From positions 1-6,586 of the forward strand of contig CANHJJ010000102.1 of the NCBI GenBank assembly GCA_947460565.1: 6,586 bases of DNA, given 5' to 3'. Positions 1 through 5,565 of this stretch are shown in pieces. Position 1 is the stretch's first letter; the number at the start of each line of letters is the position of its first letter. The notes beneath the pieces are model-generated. The model had not been told where the DNA came from. It saw only the letters and a list, made by a program, of their open reading frames with translations, and did not search any database. The translations under genes and the position numbers were made by a program. Origin of the DNA: Bacteroidota bacterium (GTDB lineage: Bacteria; Bacteroidota; Bacteroidia; UKL13-3).

Positions 1-98
1 AAGAAGCTGAAGCCAAAGCAAAAAACGAATTAGATAATTTGAAAAAGAAGGCTGAAGAAGAAGCTAAGAAAAGGCTTAAAGGTTTGTTTGGAAACTAA
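1..98 (+). CDS. C-terminal fragment of an unidentified protein with a charged tail
   Basis: Only the last 31 codons are visible, read in the frame beginning at base 3 and ending at a TAA at 96-98. The peptide is almost entirely Glu, Ala and Lys, with a heptad-like spacing of Leu, and ends in RLKGLFGN. This would form a charged amphipathic helix. Bacteroidota AsmA-like proteins, which are large envelope proteins, often end in a comparable Lys-rich helix closing on LFG plus a polar residue, so that is my best guess. It rests on the tail alone and the rest of the gene is outside the window. A hairpin terminator follows 20 bases after the stop, which supports a real gene end. That this is coding is fairly sure; the family is not. 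Confidence 0.55.
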   Translation, partial: EAEAKAKNELDNLKKKAEEEAKKRLKGLFGN

Positions 99-117
99 AC
101 CTATAAACATATAAATT

Positions 118-148
118 ACAAAGGCTGTCTCAAAACGACAGCCTTTGT
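118..148. terminator. Hairpin terminator after the left-edge gene
   Basis: A perfect 12-bp stem (118-129 pairing with 137-148) with a 7-base loop has the GC-rich core GGCTGTC/GACAGCC flanked by A and T runs. It lies 20 bases past the stop codon at 98. The A-rich 5' arm and T-rich 3' arm let it act in both directions. The U-run after the stem is short and interrupted, so strength is uncertain. The same AAGGCTG core recurs in the dnaN terminator. Confidence 0.8.
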
Positions 149-397
149 TATATAATAAGCTAGCTAGTAACATTCGCGAGCATCCCGCTAGTTAATATTC
201 TAGCATTAGGCTAAACAGTCATTTATCTGATTGTTTTTCAATTTCCTATTGAGGCATCAAAATTTCGATATGTCGGGACAAAATGCTTCTCACTATATTT
301 TCGTTATCCTTCCCAGACCCTTGGACTCTGCTCAGGGTGACGGCCAACACAATAAGACAATAGGTTTCGCATTCGGATTACTTTTGCAAACAACTTA
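149..397. other. Gene-free convergent spacer
   Basis: This stretch lies between the 3' ends of the left-edge gene (plus) and pit (minus). I see no convincing reading frame and no promoter that would be needed here. It contains two copies of GCTAGT 24 bp apart (163-168 and 187-192) bracketing a GC-rich segment around 174-186, and a degenerate palindrome at 316-342 listed separately. Its patchy composition, with GC-rich islands in AT-rich DNA, is typical of old repeat insertions. That origin is inferred. Confidence 0.5.
316..342. repeat. Degenerate dispersed palindromic repeat (CTCAGGGTGACG type)
   Basis: The segment begins GACCCTTGGACTC and ends GCTCAGGGTGACG. The ends ACCCT and AGGGT are complementary, and the interior pairs only partly. 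From memory, closely related sequences of the form CCCTTCGACTCCGCTCAGGGTGAC recur in intergenic regions of many bacterial genomes, Bacteroidota included. This copy differs at a few bases, as expected for a decayed member. Only one copy is visible here, so repeat status depends on that recollection. Confidence 0.45.
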
Positions 398-434
398 AAA
401 AGCGGAGACCAAATAAAGTTTAGTTTCCGCTTTT
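398..434 (-). terminator. Rho-independent terminator of pit
   Basis: The stem 398-409 / 423-434 has the core AGCGGA/TCCGCT flanked by A and T runs, with one G-T pair near the 13-base loop. Read on the minus strand the stem ends in CCGCTTTTT, giving the expected U-run. It begins 18 bases beyond the pit stop codon (452-454) and converges on the plus-strand terminator at 118-148. Confidence 0.8.
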
Positions 435-451
435 CATAGATTTATCGTTTT

Positions 452-1852
452 CTATAAAATCATTCTTAATGTATAATAAAGTAGTCCTGATACTGTGATA
501 CACACAGGCAAGGTTAAAATCCATGCAATGGCAATGTTTCTAATGGTACCACCTTGTAGGTTTTTGATACCCTTGCTAGCAACCATACTACCTGCAATAC
601 CTGATGATAAAACTTGCGTGGTACTTACAGGCAATCCCAAATAGGTAGATAAAGTAATGGTACCTGCAGCTACTATTTCACTTGAAGCTCCTTGTGCATA
701 TGTTAAATGTTGTTTACCAATTTTTTCACCAATGGTAACTACAATACGTTTCCAGCCAATCATAGTTCCTAAACCCAATGAAATGGAAATGATTAAAATT
801 ACCCAATAAGGCGCATAATCAGTTAATGACTTTAATGATGTAACTTCAGCCTTAAGTGTTTTTTTATCCATTACACTCAAATTAATAGATTCACTATCCA
901 ATAGTTTTTTAGTTGATTTGCCTAATACAATCAAATCCTTACGAATATTATATTTTGATGTGACATCAATGGCATTAAAATCTTTGATGGTATCCATCTG
1001 CACTTTCAATTCGCCAACATATCTTTTAACTTTCACATATTCAAAACTATCTGATATGTCTAAAAAAGCAGGATTTACTTTATTCAAAACATACTCAATG
1101 CTGGTAATGTTCTTTTTAAACTCATAAGGCTCACGAGCCGTATCGATGGTAAAATAAGTAGGTACAATGGCTATTAAAATCAACATCATTAAACCCACAC
1201 CTTTTTGTCCATCATTGCTGCCATGAGAGAAACTTACGCTCGTACAAGTCAGCAATAAAATAAGTCTAATCCAAAATGGAGGAGGATTATTACCATCCGG
1301 CTCTTTAAATATAGTTTTCTTTTTTAATACTTGTCGTAAGGTATACATTAATAGTATAGCTAAACTAAAGCCAAATAAAGGAGATATAAACAGTGACATG
1401 CCTATTTCGCTTGCTTTTGCCCAATTTACATAATTACCTGGCTTTTCAGCTATGAATGAATAGGTTAAACCTACTCCTAAAATTGAACCTACCAATGTAT
1501 GTGAACTTGAGCAAGGTATACCGAAATACCAAGTTCCAAGGTTCCACATAATGGCAGTTAGTAATAGCGAAATTATGAGAGCTACATTATGGTATATATT
1601 CGTGTCTGTGAGAATCTCAACTGGAAGTAAATTACTGATACCCATAGCAACAGCAATACCTCCGGCAAAAACTCCTATGGCATTCCAAATACCACTCCAA
1701 ACTACAGCAACATGAGGTTTTAATGAATTTGTATAAATGACCGTAGCAACAGCGTTGGCAGTATCATGGAATCCATTAATGAACTCAAAGATACAAGCCG
1801 CTAAAAGACAGACTATTAATAAAATTGTTAGTGATGTGTCTAATCCAAACAT
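452..1852 (-). CDS. pitA: PitA-type low-affinity inorganic phosphate transporter
   Basis: This is a 466-residue inner-membrane permease of the PiT family (PF01384), which imports phosphate as a metal-phosphate complex with protons in bacterial members. Both family signatures are visible: GFHDTANAVAT at residues 27-37 and HGSNDGQKGVG at 210-220. The inverted-repeat motifs GIPCSSSHTLVG (111-122) and GLPVSTTQVLSSG (406-418) are also present. Many hydrophobic helices flank a long hydrophilic central segment (about 235-345), the same layout as E. coli PitA, which it also resembles around YAPYWV (346-351) and GTMIGWKR. I chose the ATG at 1850-1852, which begins MFGLDTS and runs directly into the first helix. 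An upstream in-frame ATG at 1898-1900 would add a charged 16-residue leader and would lie upstream of the predicted transcription start. The gene is monocistronic, with its own terminator and no PhoU-like partner beside it. The promoter carries Pho-box-like repeats. Confidence 0.95.
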   Translation of the reverse strand: MFGLDTSLTILLIVCLLAACIFEFINGFHDTANAVATVIYTNSLKPHVAVVWSGIWNAIGVFAGGIAVAMGISNLLPVEILTDTNIYHNVALIISLLLTAIMWNLGTWYFGIPCSSSHTLVGSILGVGLTYSFIAEKPGNYVNWAKASEIGMSLFISPLFGFSLAILLMYTLRQVLKKKTIFKEPDGNNPPPFWIRLILLLTCTSVSFSHGSNDGQKGVGLMMLILIAIVPTYFTIDTAREPYEFKKNITSIEYVLNKVNPAFLDISDSFEYVKVKRYVGELKVQMDTIKDFNAIDVTSKYNIRKDLIVLGKSTKKLLDSESINLSVMDKKTLKAEVTSLKSLTDYAPYWVILIISISLGLGTMIGWKRIVVTIGEKIGKQHLTYAQGASSEIVAAGTITLSTYLGLPVSTTQVLSSGIAGSMVASKGIKNLQGGTIRNIAIAWILTLPVCITVSGLLYYTLRMIL

Positions 1853-1870
1853 AATATTAGTTTTCAAAAG

Positions 1871-1900
1871 CAAAGCTAATCTATTGGCTTTACAAGGCAA
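1871..1900 (-). promoter_or_regulatory. Bacteroidota-type promoter of pit
   Basis: On the minus strand, TAGCTTTG (plus-strand 1871-1878) matches the Bacteroidota -7 consensus TAnnTTTG exactly. A TTG (1898-1900) lies 19 bp upstream, the usual place of the -33 element. Transcription would begin near 1864-1867, leaving a leader of roughly 12-15 bases before the ATG at 1852. There is no Shine-Dalgarno sequence. The site decides the start codon, because the longer reading frame would begin inside the -33 element. Confidence 0.7.
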
Positions 1901-1929
1901 TGTTAAGGAATTGTTAAGATATTATAAAC
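1889..1929 (-). promoter_or_regulatory. Putative Pho box: 11-bp-period direct repeats before pit
   Basis: Read on the minus strand, two near-identical units CTTAACAA (1911-1918) and CTTAACAT (1900-1907) are spaced exactly 11 bp. Weaker units lie in register on both sides: GTTTATAA (1922-1929) and CTTGTAAA (1889-1896). PhoB/PhoP-family response regulators bind direct repeats with an 11-bp period. Known half-sites include TTAACA with 5-bp spacers in Bacillus subtilis and CTTAACCT in cyanobacteria. The array overlaps the -33 element of a phosphate-transporter promoter, which is where such sites act. Identity of the regulator, and whether it activates or represses, is inference. Confidence 0.55.
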
Positions 1930-1990
1930 GGATTTTCAAATTACGATCCAACCGCTCTTCAAATATTTATTTCCATTTCTAATAAATACT

Positions 1991-1998
1991 TACTTTCG
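1991..1998 (+). promoter_or_regulatory. Possible -7 element for the DPP7 gene
   Basis: TACTTTCG matches TAnnTTTG at all but one fixed position and ends 26 bases before the ATG at 2025. No TTG is seen about 20 bp upstream, where only T/A-rich sequence occurs, so the -33 element is missing or degenerate. The leader is A-rich with no Shine-Dalgarno sequence. Confidence 0.4.
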
Positions 1999-2024
1999 TC
2001 AACTTAAAAAAATCAAAAATAGAA

Positions 2025-4163
2025 ATGAAAAAATTTATTTACAGCGTTTTAGCATTATTAATGAGTGGATTGGTTCATGCCGATGAGGGAATGTGGTTAC
2101 CCATATTGTTAAAAAAGTACAACTATGAAGCCATGAAGGCTAAGGGATTAAAATTAACCTCAGAACAACTATATGATGTAAACAATAGTAGTTTGAAGGA
2201 TGCAGTGGTTTGGTTTGGTGGTGGATGTACTGCTGAAATCATTTCTGATAAAGGCCTAGTGCTTACAAATCACCACTGTGGATATGATGCCATTGCAGGT
2301 AAATCTAGCCCACAAGACAACATTTTAGATAATGGTTTTTGGGCAAAAAACATGAGTGAAGAAAAAGCCATAGAAGGTTTAACTATAGCCATTGTGCAGC
2401 GCATGGAAGAAGTGACTGACAAAGTTTTAGCTGAAGTAAAAGGCATGGATGAAAAAACCCGAGCAGCTAAACTTCCTGAAATTTACAGAAAGATAGTTAA
2501 GTCAGCTACCGAAGGAACTAATCAAGAAGGCTTGGTTCGCGAAATGTTTAAAGGAAATGCTTACTACCTATTTGTTTTAGAAAGATATACCGATATCCGT
2601 TTAGTAGGAACCCCTCCTCAAAGTATTGGTAAATTTGGTGGCGAAACCGACAATTGGATGTGGCCACGTCATACAGGTGATTTCAGTATGTTTCGTATTT
2701 ATGCAAATAAAGATAATAAGCCAGCCACATATTCTGTTGAAAACAAACCTTATACCCCAAAACACTTTTTACCAATAAATATCAAAGGTGTAAACAAAGG
2801 TGATTTCGCTATGATTATGGGATTTCCTGGTCGCACCAACCGTTATGAATTTAGCCAAGGTGTTCAAATTGCTACTGACATAGTAGATCCAGCTATCGTG
2901 GCTTTGCGTGATGTAAGATTAAATGCATGGAAAGAGCAAATGAATAAAGACGTTGATACCCGTTTGAAATTATCTTCTGACTTTGCAAGTGTGGCTAACT
3001 ACTGGAAGTATTTTAGAGGTGAGGCTGAGCAATTGAAAAGAAATAAGGTATTTGAACAAAAACAAAAAGAAGAAGCTTCTTTTGCAAAATGGTCTGCTAA
3101 CAAGGCTGAATACAAAAACCTTTTAGGTGATGTAAAAACAACTTTTGAAGCATACAAACCATATGGTTTGCAACGCACTTATTTAAACGAAGGTATTCTT
3201 GCCCCTACCCTTTCTAAATTTGTAGGAATGGCTATGAGTATGGATGAGACCTTTGAAAAAGGTGATGATAAAGGCATTGCTAAAATGAAAGAGCAAATGA
3301 TTGAAGCCTTGAAAGATTTGCCTTACAACCCAATGATTGTAGCTGCTGACAAGCGTATGTTTGATAGCATTTTGGTTTTGTATTACAACAATATCCCAAA
3401 AGACCAACAAGCATCTTATATGAATGATGTGGTTTTGAAATACAATACAGATAACCCTAGAGCAGCTATTGCTGCTTTTACAAACGATGTATTCAACAAC
3501 AGTATTTTTGCTGATGAAAACATGGCTTCGGCTTGGTTCCACAACCCACGTCCTGCATTATTGAAAAACGATATTGCTTACAAGTTTATCAAAGCAATGA
3601 GAGAAAATTATATGAGCAAATTCAAATCTAAAGTGGATGCTTTTACTGAAACTTCACAAGCTTTAGGTCGCAGCTATATCAAAGGTTTGATGGAAATGAA
3701 TCCTAACAAAACTTACTATCCTGATGCCAACTCGTCTTTACGTTTAACCTACGGAACTGTAAAACCTTATATGAAGTATCAAATGATAACTAACTTAGAT
3801 GAGGTAATAGCAAAAAACAAAAAATTCCCTAGCAATCCTGAGTACAATGTACCTCAAAGATTAATCGACTTGTATAATGCTAAAGATTATGGAAGATATG
3901 CTATGAAAGATGGCAAACTGCCTGTAGCTTTCTTGAGTGATAATGACATTACCGGTGGAAACAGCGGAAGCCCAGTTATTGATGGAGAAGGAAATATCAT
4001 CGGTTTGGCTTTTGACGGAAACTGGGAAGCCATGAGTGGTAATATTCATTTTGATCCAGCTAACAAACGTACCATCAACGTTGATATTCGCTATGTACTT
4101 TGGTTAATTGAAAAATACGGCCAAGCGCCACAAATCGTAAACGAAATGAAATTGATTAAATAA
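2025..4163 (+). CDS. dpp7: S46-family dipeptidyl peptidase, DPP7 type
   Basis: This 712-residue exported serine peptidase removes dipeptides from the N-terminus of oligopeptides in the periplasm, making peptides usable as carbon, nitrogen and energy sources. A signal peptide covers residues 1-19, with probable cleavage after VHA. The chymotrypsin-like triad is intact: His84 in TNHHC, Asp219 in RHTGDFS and Ser647 in GGNSGSP. Cys68 and Cys85 are placed to form the disulfide next to the catalytic His. Asn210-Trp211 (GGETDNW) and Asn325 (ANYWKYF) correspond to residues that hold the free amino terminus of the substrate in S46 structures. A mostly helical domain lies between the two halves of the protease fold. 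At Ser+18, where DPP11 carries Arg673 for Asp/Glu specificity, this protein has Gly665 in FDGNWE, which predicts DPP7-like preference for bulky hydrophobic or aliphatic P1 residues. Length equals what I recall for Porphyromonas gingivalis DPP7. It is divergent from pit and monocistronic. Confidence 0.95.
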   Translation: MKKFIYSVLALLMSGLVHADEGMWLPILLKKYNYEAMKAKGLKLTSEQLYDVNNSSLKDAVVWFGGGCTAEIISDKGLVLTNHHCGYDAIAGKSSPQDNILDNGFWAKNMSEEKAIEGLTIAIVQRMEEVTDKVLAEVKGMDEKTRAAKLPEIYRKIVKSATEGTNQEGLVREMFKGNAYYLFVLERYTDIRLVGTPPQSIGKFGGETDNWMWPRHTGDFSMFRIYANKDNKPATYSVENKPYTPKHFLPINIKGVNKGDFAMIMGFPGRTNRYEFSQGVQIATDIVDPAIVALRDVRLNAWKEQMNKDVDTRLKLSSDFASVANYWKYFRGEAEQLKRNKVFEQKQKEEASFAKWSANKAEYKNLLGDVKTTFEAYKPYGLQRTYLNEGILAPTLSKFVGMAMSMDETFEKGDDKGIAKMKEQMIEALKDLPYNPMIVAADKRMFDSILVLYYNNIPKDQQASYMNDVVLKYNTDNPRAAIAAFTNDVFNNSIFADENMASAWFHNPRPALLKNDIAYKFIKAMRENYMSKFKSKVDAFTETSQALGRSYIKGLMEMNPNKTYYPDANSSLRLTYGTVKPYMKYQMITNLDEVIAKNKKFPSNPEYNVPQRLIDLYNAKDYGRYAMKDGKLPVAFLSDNDITGGNSGSPVIDGEGNIIGLAFDGNWEAMSGNIHFDPANKRTINVDIRYVLWLIEKYGQAPQIVNEMKLIK

Positions 4164-4185
4164 TACCTATTTTATTTACCAATTT

Positions 4186-4216
4186 AGAAAAGGAAATCCC
4201 ATGGATTTCCTTTTCT
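4186..4216. terminator. Strong hairpin terminator after DPP7
   Basis: A perfect 14-bp stem (4186-4199 with 4203-4216) closes on a CAT triloop and is followed by TGTTTTAT. It begins 23 bases after the stop of the peptidase gene and separates it from the lipoprotein-msrC unit. The A-rich left arm makes it potentially bidirectional, but no minus-strand gene needs it here. Confidence 0.85.
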
Positions 4217-4284
4217 GTTTTATAAAGACTGATAATTATCCTCAAAAAATCCAAATCGGGTATTTTTATCCATAAACTAATTTT

Positions 4285-4292
4285 TATATTCG
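4285..4292 (+). promoter_or_regulatory. Possible -7 element for the lipoprotein-msrC unit
   Basis: TATATTCG agrees with TAnnTTTG except at one position and carries the same TTCG ending as the candidate element before DPP7. It ends 23 bases before the ATG at 4316. A new promoter is expected here because a strong terminator lies just upstream at 4186-4216. No clear -33 TTG is visible. Confidence 0.4.
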
Positions 4293-4315
4293 CGAGCAAA
4301 TAATAAAGACACAAA

Positions 4316-4537
4316 ATGAAAAAATTATTAATCCTTCTTGCCTTCACATCTGTTTTAGCTGCTTGTCACTATGGAGTTGAAGAAGCTGATAAAACTTTAA
4401 AAGCAAATGATGAATACAAATCAGGTGCTGGTGCTGAATATTCAACCAACAGAGGCAATGATGGTGTTTTACCTAATAATGAAACCGCTGCACCTGCTGA
4501 TACAGCTGTTTCTGTTGCCGATACTACAAAAAAATAA
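4316..4537 (+). CDS. Small lipoprotein of unknown function
   Basis: The 73-residue product begins with a short type II signal peptide, MKK followed by a hydrophobic run, ending in the lipobox LAAC with Cys17 as the lipidated residue. The mature chain of about 57 residues is hydrophilic, rich in Ala, Asp, Glu, Asn and Thr, and ends in two Lys. It has no recognisable domain and looks disordered. Acidic residues appear only at +5 and +6 after the Cys, so it lacks a convincing Bacteroidota surface-export signal (an acidic stretch right after the Cys) and is more likely periplasm-facing. The start follows an A-rich leader without a Shine-Dalgarno sequence. Five bases separate its stop from msrC, so the two are probably cotranscribed. 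The lipoprotein call is firm; the role is unknown. Confidence 0.85.
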   Translation: MKKLLILLAFTSVLAACHYGVEEADKTLKANDEYKSGAGAEYSTNRGNDGVLPNNETAAPADTAVSVADTTKK

Positions 4538-4542
4538 TTCCC

Positions 4543-5022
4543 TTGCGCGAGCTACGAATTGAACTCAATTCGAATAAGGAAGAAACATACAAAAGTTTGC
4601 TTCCTCAGATTGAGGCTTTGGTTTCAGGCGAACAAGATTTAATTGCAAATCTTGCCAACATAAGTGCTGCCTTAAAATCTGCCTTCAATTGGTGGTGGGT
4701 AGGCTTCTATTTAGTTAAACAAAACGAATTGCTATTGGGACCCTTTCAGGGTCCCGTTGCTTGTACACGCATTGGTCTTGGAAAAGGCGTTTGTGGCAGT
4801 GCTTGGCAACAAGCCCAAACCATCATCGTTGCAGATGTCGAAAAATTCCCAGGACATATTGCCTGCAGCAGCGCCTCTAAATCAGAAATTGTTGTTCCCA
4901 TAATTATTAACGAGAAAGTCATTGGTGTGCTAGATGTTGATAGTGAATTGCTTAATCACTTTGATGAAATAGATCAATTTTATTTAGAAAAACTAATAAA
5001 GAATATAACTTCCATATTCTAG
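4543..5022 (+). CDS. msrC: Free methionine-(R)-sulfoxide reductase, GAF domain
   Basis: This 159-residue cytoplasmic enzyme reduces free L-methionine-(R)-sulfoxide to methionine, using cysteines recycled by thioredoxin. It is a single GAF domain of the MsrC/YebR family. Motifs include WVGFYL (52-57), LGPFQGPVACTRI (65-77), GKGVCG (80-85), GHIACSSASKSEIVVP (104-119) and GVLDVDS (128-134). The three family cysteines are Cys74, Cys84 and Cys108, with the same spacing as Cys84, Cys94 and Cys118 of E. coli MsrC. Cys108 should be the catalytic one; Glu115, Asp131 and Asp133 match substrate-binding acids. No ATG exists in frame: upstream the frame is open only back to 4501 after a TGA at 4498-4500, and the body has no methionine codon. 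TTG at 4543 is the best start and gives a family-typical N-terminus; ATT at 4537 is an alternative. Translation may depend on coupling to the lipoprotein ending 5 bases upstream. Confidence 0.93.
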   Translation: MRELRIELNSNKEETYKSLLPQIEALVSGEQDLIANLANISAALKSAFNWWWVGFYLVKQNELLLGPFQGPVACTRIGLGKGVCGSAWQQAQTIIVADVEKFPGHIACSSASKSEIVVPIIINEKVIGVLDVDSELLNHFDEIDQFYLEKLIKNITSIF

Positions 5023-5049
5023 AATATAAATTCCCTTTCTTTTTCTGTC

Positions 5050-5069
5050 CAAAATAAAAAGGCTGCCCA
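5050..5069. repeat. Half-copy of the dnaN terminator (direct repeat)
   Basis: The segment from CAAAAT through GGCTGCCCA nearly repeats 5512-5531, which is the left arm and A-run of the dnaN terminator. They differ by one substitution and one A of run length. The partner arm CAGCCTT is absent here, so this copy cannot fold as a terminator. The two copies stand in the same orientation about 460 bp apart and bracket the spacer. Confidence 0.6.
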
Positions 5070-5236
5070 TAACAAACTTGAAATCTTTTTTGTAGAAAAT
5101 GCGAAAATTGGCTTTATGTTATGAATGCTTTTGGCTATTAAATGATGCTATTCCCTTCATTGGCTAACGGAGGGTTATTGGGATGTTGTAATTCATATAA
5201 ATTTAGTTTTAGGTCAATCATACACATTTTCTTCCT

Positions 5237-5265
5237 CCTACTTTTTCCATTGATGAAAAAGTAGG
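5237..5265. repeat. Strong hairpin, probable core of an intergenic repeat
   Basis: An 11-bp perfect stem, CCTACTTTTTC (5237-5247) with GAAAAAGTAGG (5255-5265), closes on the 7-base loop CATTGAT. Neither strand has a T-run right after the stem, so it is not a standard terminator. It is far from both gene ends, which fits a mobile or dispersed palindromic element more than a gene-specific signal. Confidence 0.5.
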
Positions 5266-5512
5266 CAAAAAATCTAGAAAAAAATATGCTTCTGCCCTCT
5301 GGCCTGATGCACGGCCCGCATTTTTTTCGGTCCAACGCACGCCTCCTATTTGAGCTACTATCATGGCTTCGCGTTCGGAATTTATTTCTTCAAAACTCTT
5401 TGCAGCCAAGGCATTTGAAATTCATAAAATCTGCCAGAAAATGTTTTGTTTTTTTGTGAGATGTAATGCAGTGCGGAATTTTAGAACGATAAATCGGAAT
5501 CACTAAGGCGAC

Positions 5513-5544
5513 AAAACAAAAAAGGCTGCCCAATGGACAGCCTT
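5513..5544 (-). terminator. Rho-independent terminator of dnaN
   Basis: On the minus strand a hairpin with arms AAGGCTG and CAGCCTT (plus-strand 5538-5544 and 5522-5528) is extended past one C-A mismatch by two G-C pairs to an ATT loop. It is followed by TTTTTTGTTTTG. It starts about 20 bases beyond the dnaN stop at 5566-5568, and the U-run makes it a textbook terminator. The core stem matches that of the hairpin at 118-148. Confidence 0.88.
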
Positions 5545-5565
5545 CATATATCTTAGGTATTTAGA

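Larger units (their letters stand above)
5023..5512. other. Gene-free convergent spacer with repeat-like content
   Basis: About 490 bases lie between the 3' ends of msrC (plus) and dnaN (minus). Two overlapping minus-strand frames of 63-65 codons (5138-5335 and 5218-5409) are open, but they overlap in different frames, have no promoter, and run across a strong hairpin, so I treat them as spurious. The right half (about 5280-5420) has GC-rich islands in AT-rich DNA, and I associate similar sequence with dispersed intergenic elements in Bacteroidota. That is recollection only. No clear terminator for msrC is seen; an AT-only palindrome, ATATTCT/AGAATAT, at 5014-5027 spans its stop codon. Confidence 0.5.

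Noticed and set aside
172..182. ATTCGCGAGCA repeated at 172-182 and 4288-4298
   Set aside because: A single 11-base match between two places in a 6.6-kb window is expected by chance, and flanking bases do not match.
1853..1900. Longer pit reading frame starting at 1900 (16 extra residues)
   Set aside because: The extension is charged, not family-like, and overlaps the -33/-7 promoter elements, so it would start upstream of the predicted transcript.
1737..1982. 81-codon plus-strand frame over the pit start and promoter
   Set aside because: It is antisense to the first pit helix and to the promoter array, with no recognisable product.
3183..3542. 119-codon minus-strand frame inside the DPP7 gene
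   Set aside because: It is antisense to a well-conserved peptidase region, has low-complexity unlikely protein content, and has no independent signals. The same applies to 3861-4049, and to 918-1127 and 6029-6358 opposite pit and dnaN.
4156..4347. 63-codon minus-strand frame across the DPP7-lipoprotein gap
   Set aside because: It runs through the 14-bp terminator and the lipoprotein start and has no family resemblance.
5000..5034. Repeated AGAATAT units and a 14-bp palindrome at the msrC stop codon as a terminator
   Set aside because: The stem is purely A/T apart from one C-G pair per arm and there is no adjacent uninterrupted T-run, so it is too weak to call.
5138..5409. Two overlapping minus-strand frames of 65 and 63 codons
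   Set aside because: They overlap in different phases, cross a strong hairpin, have no promoter or leader, and resemble repeat-derived spurious frames rather than genes.
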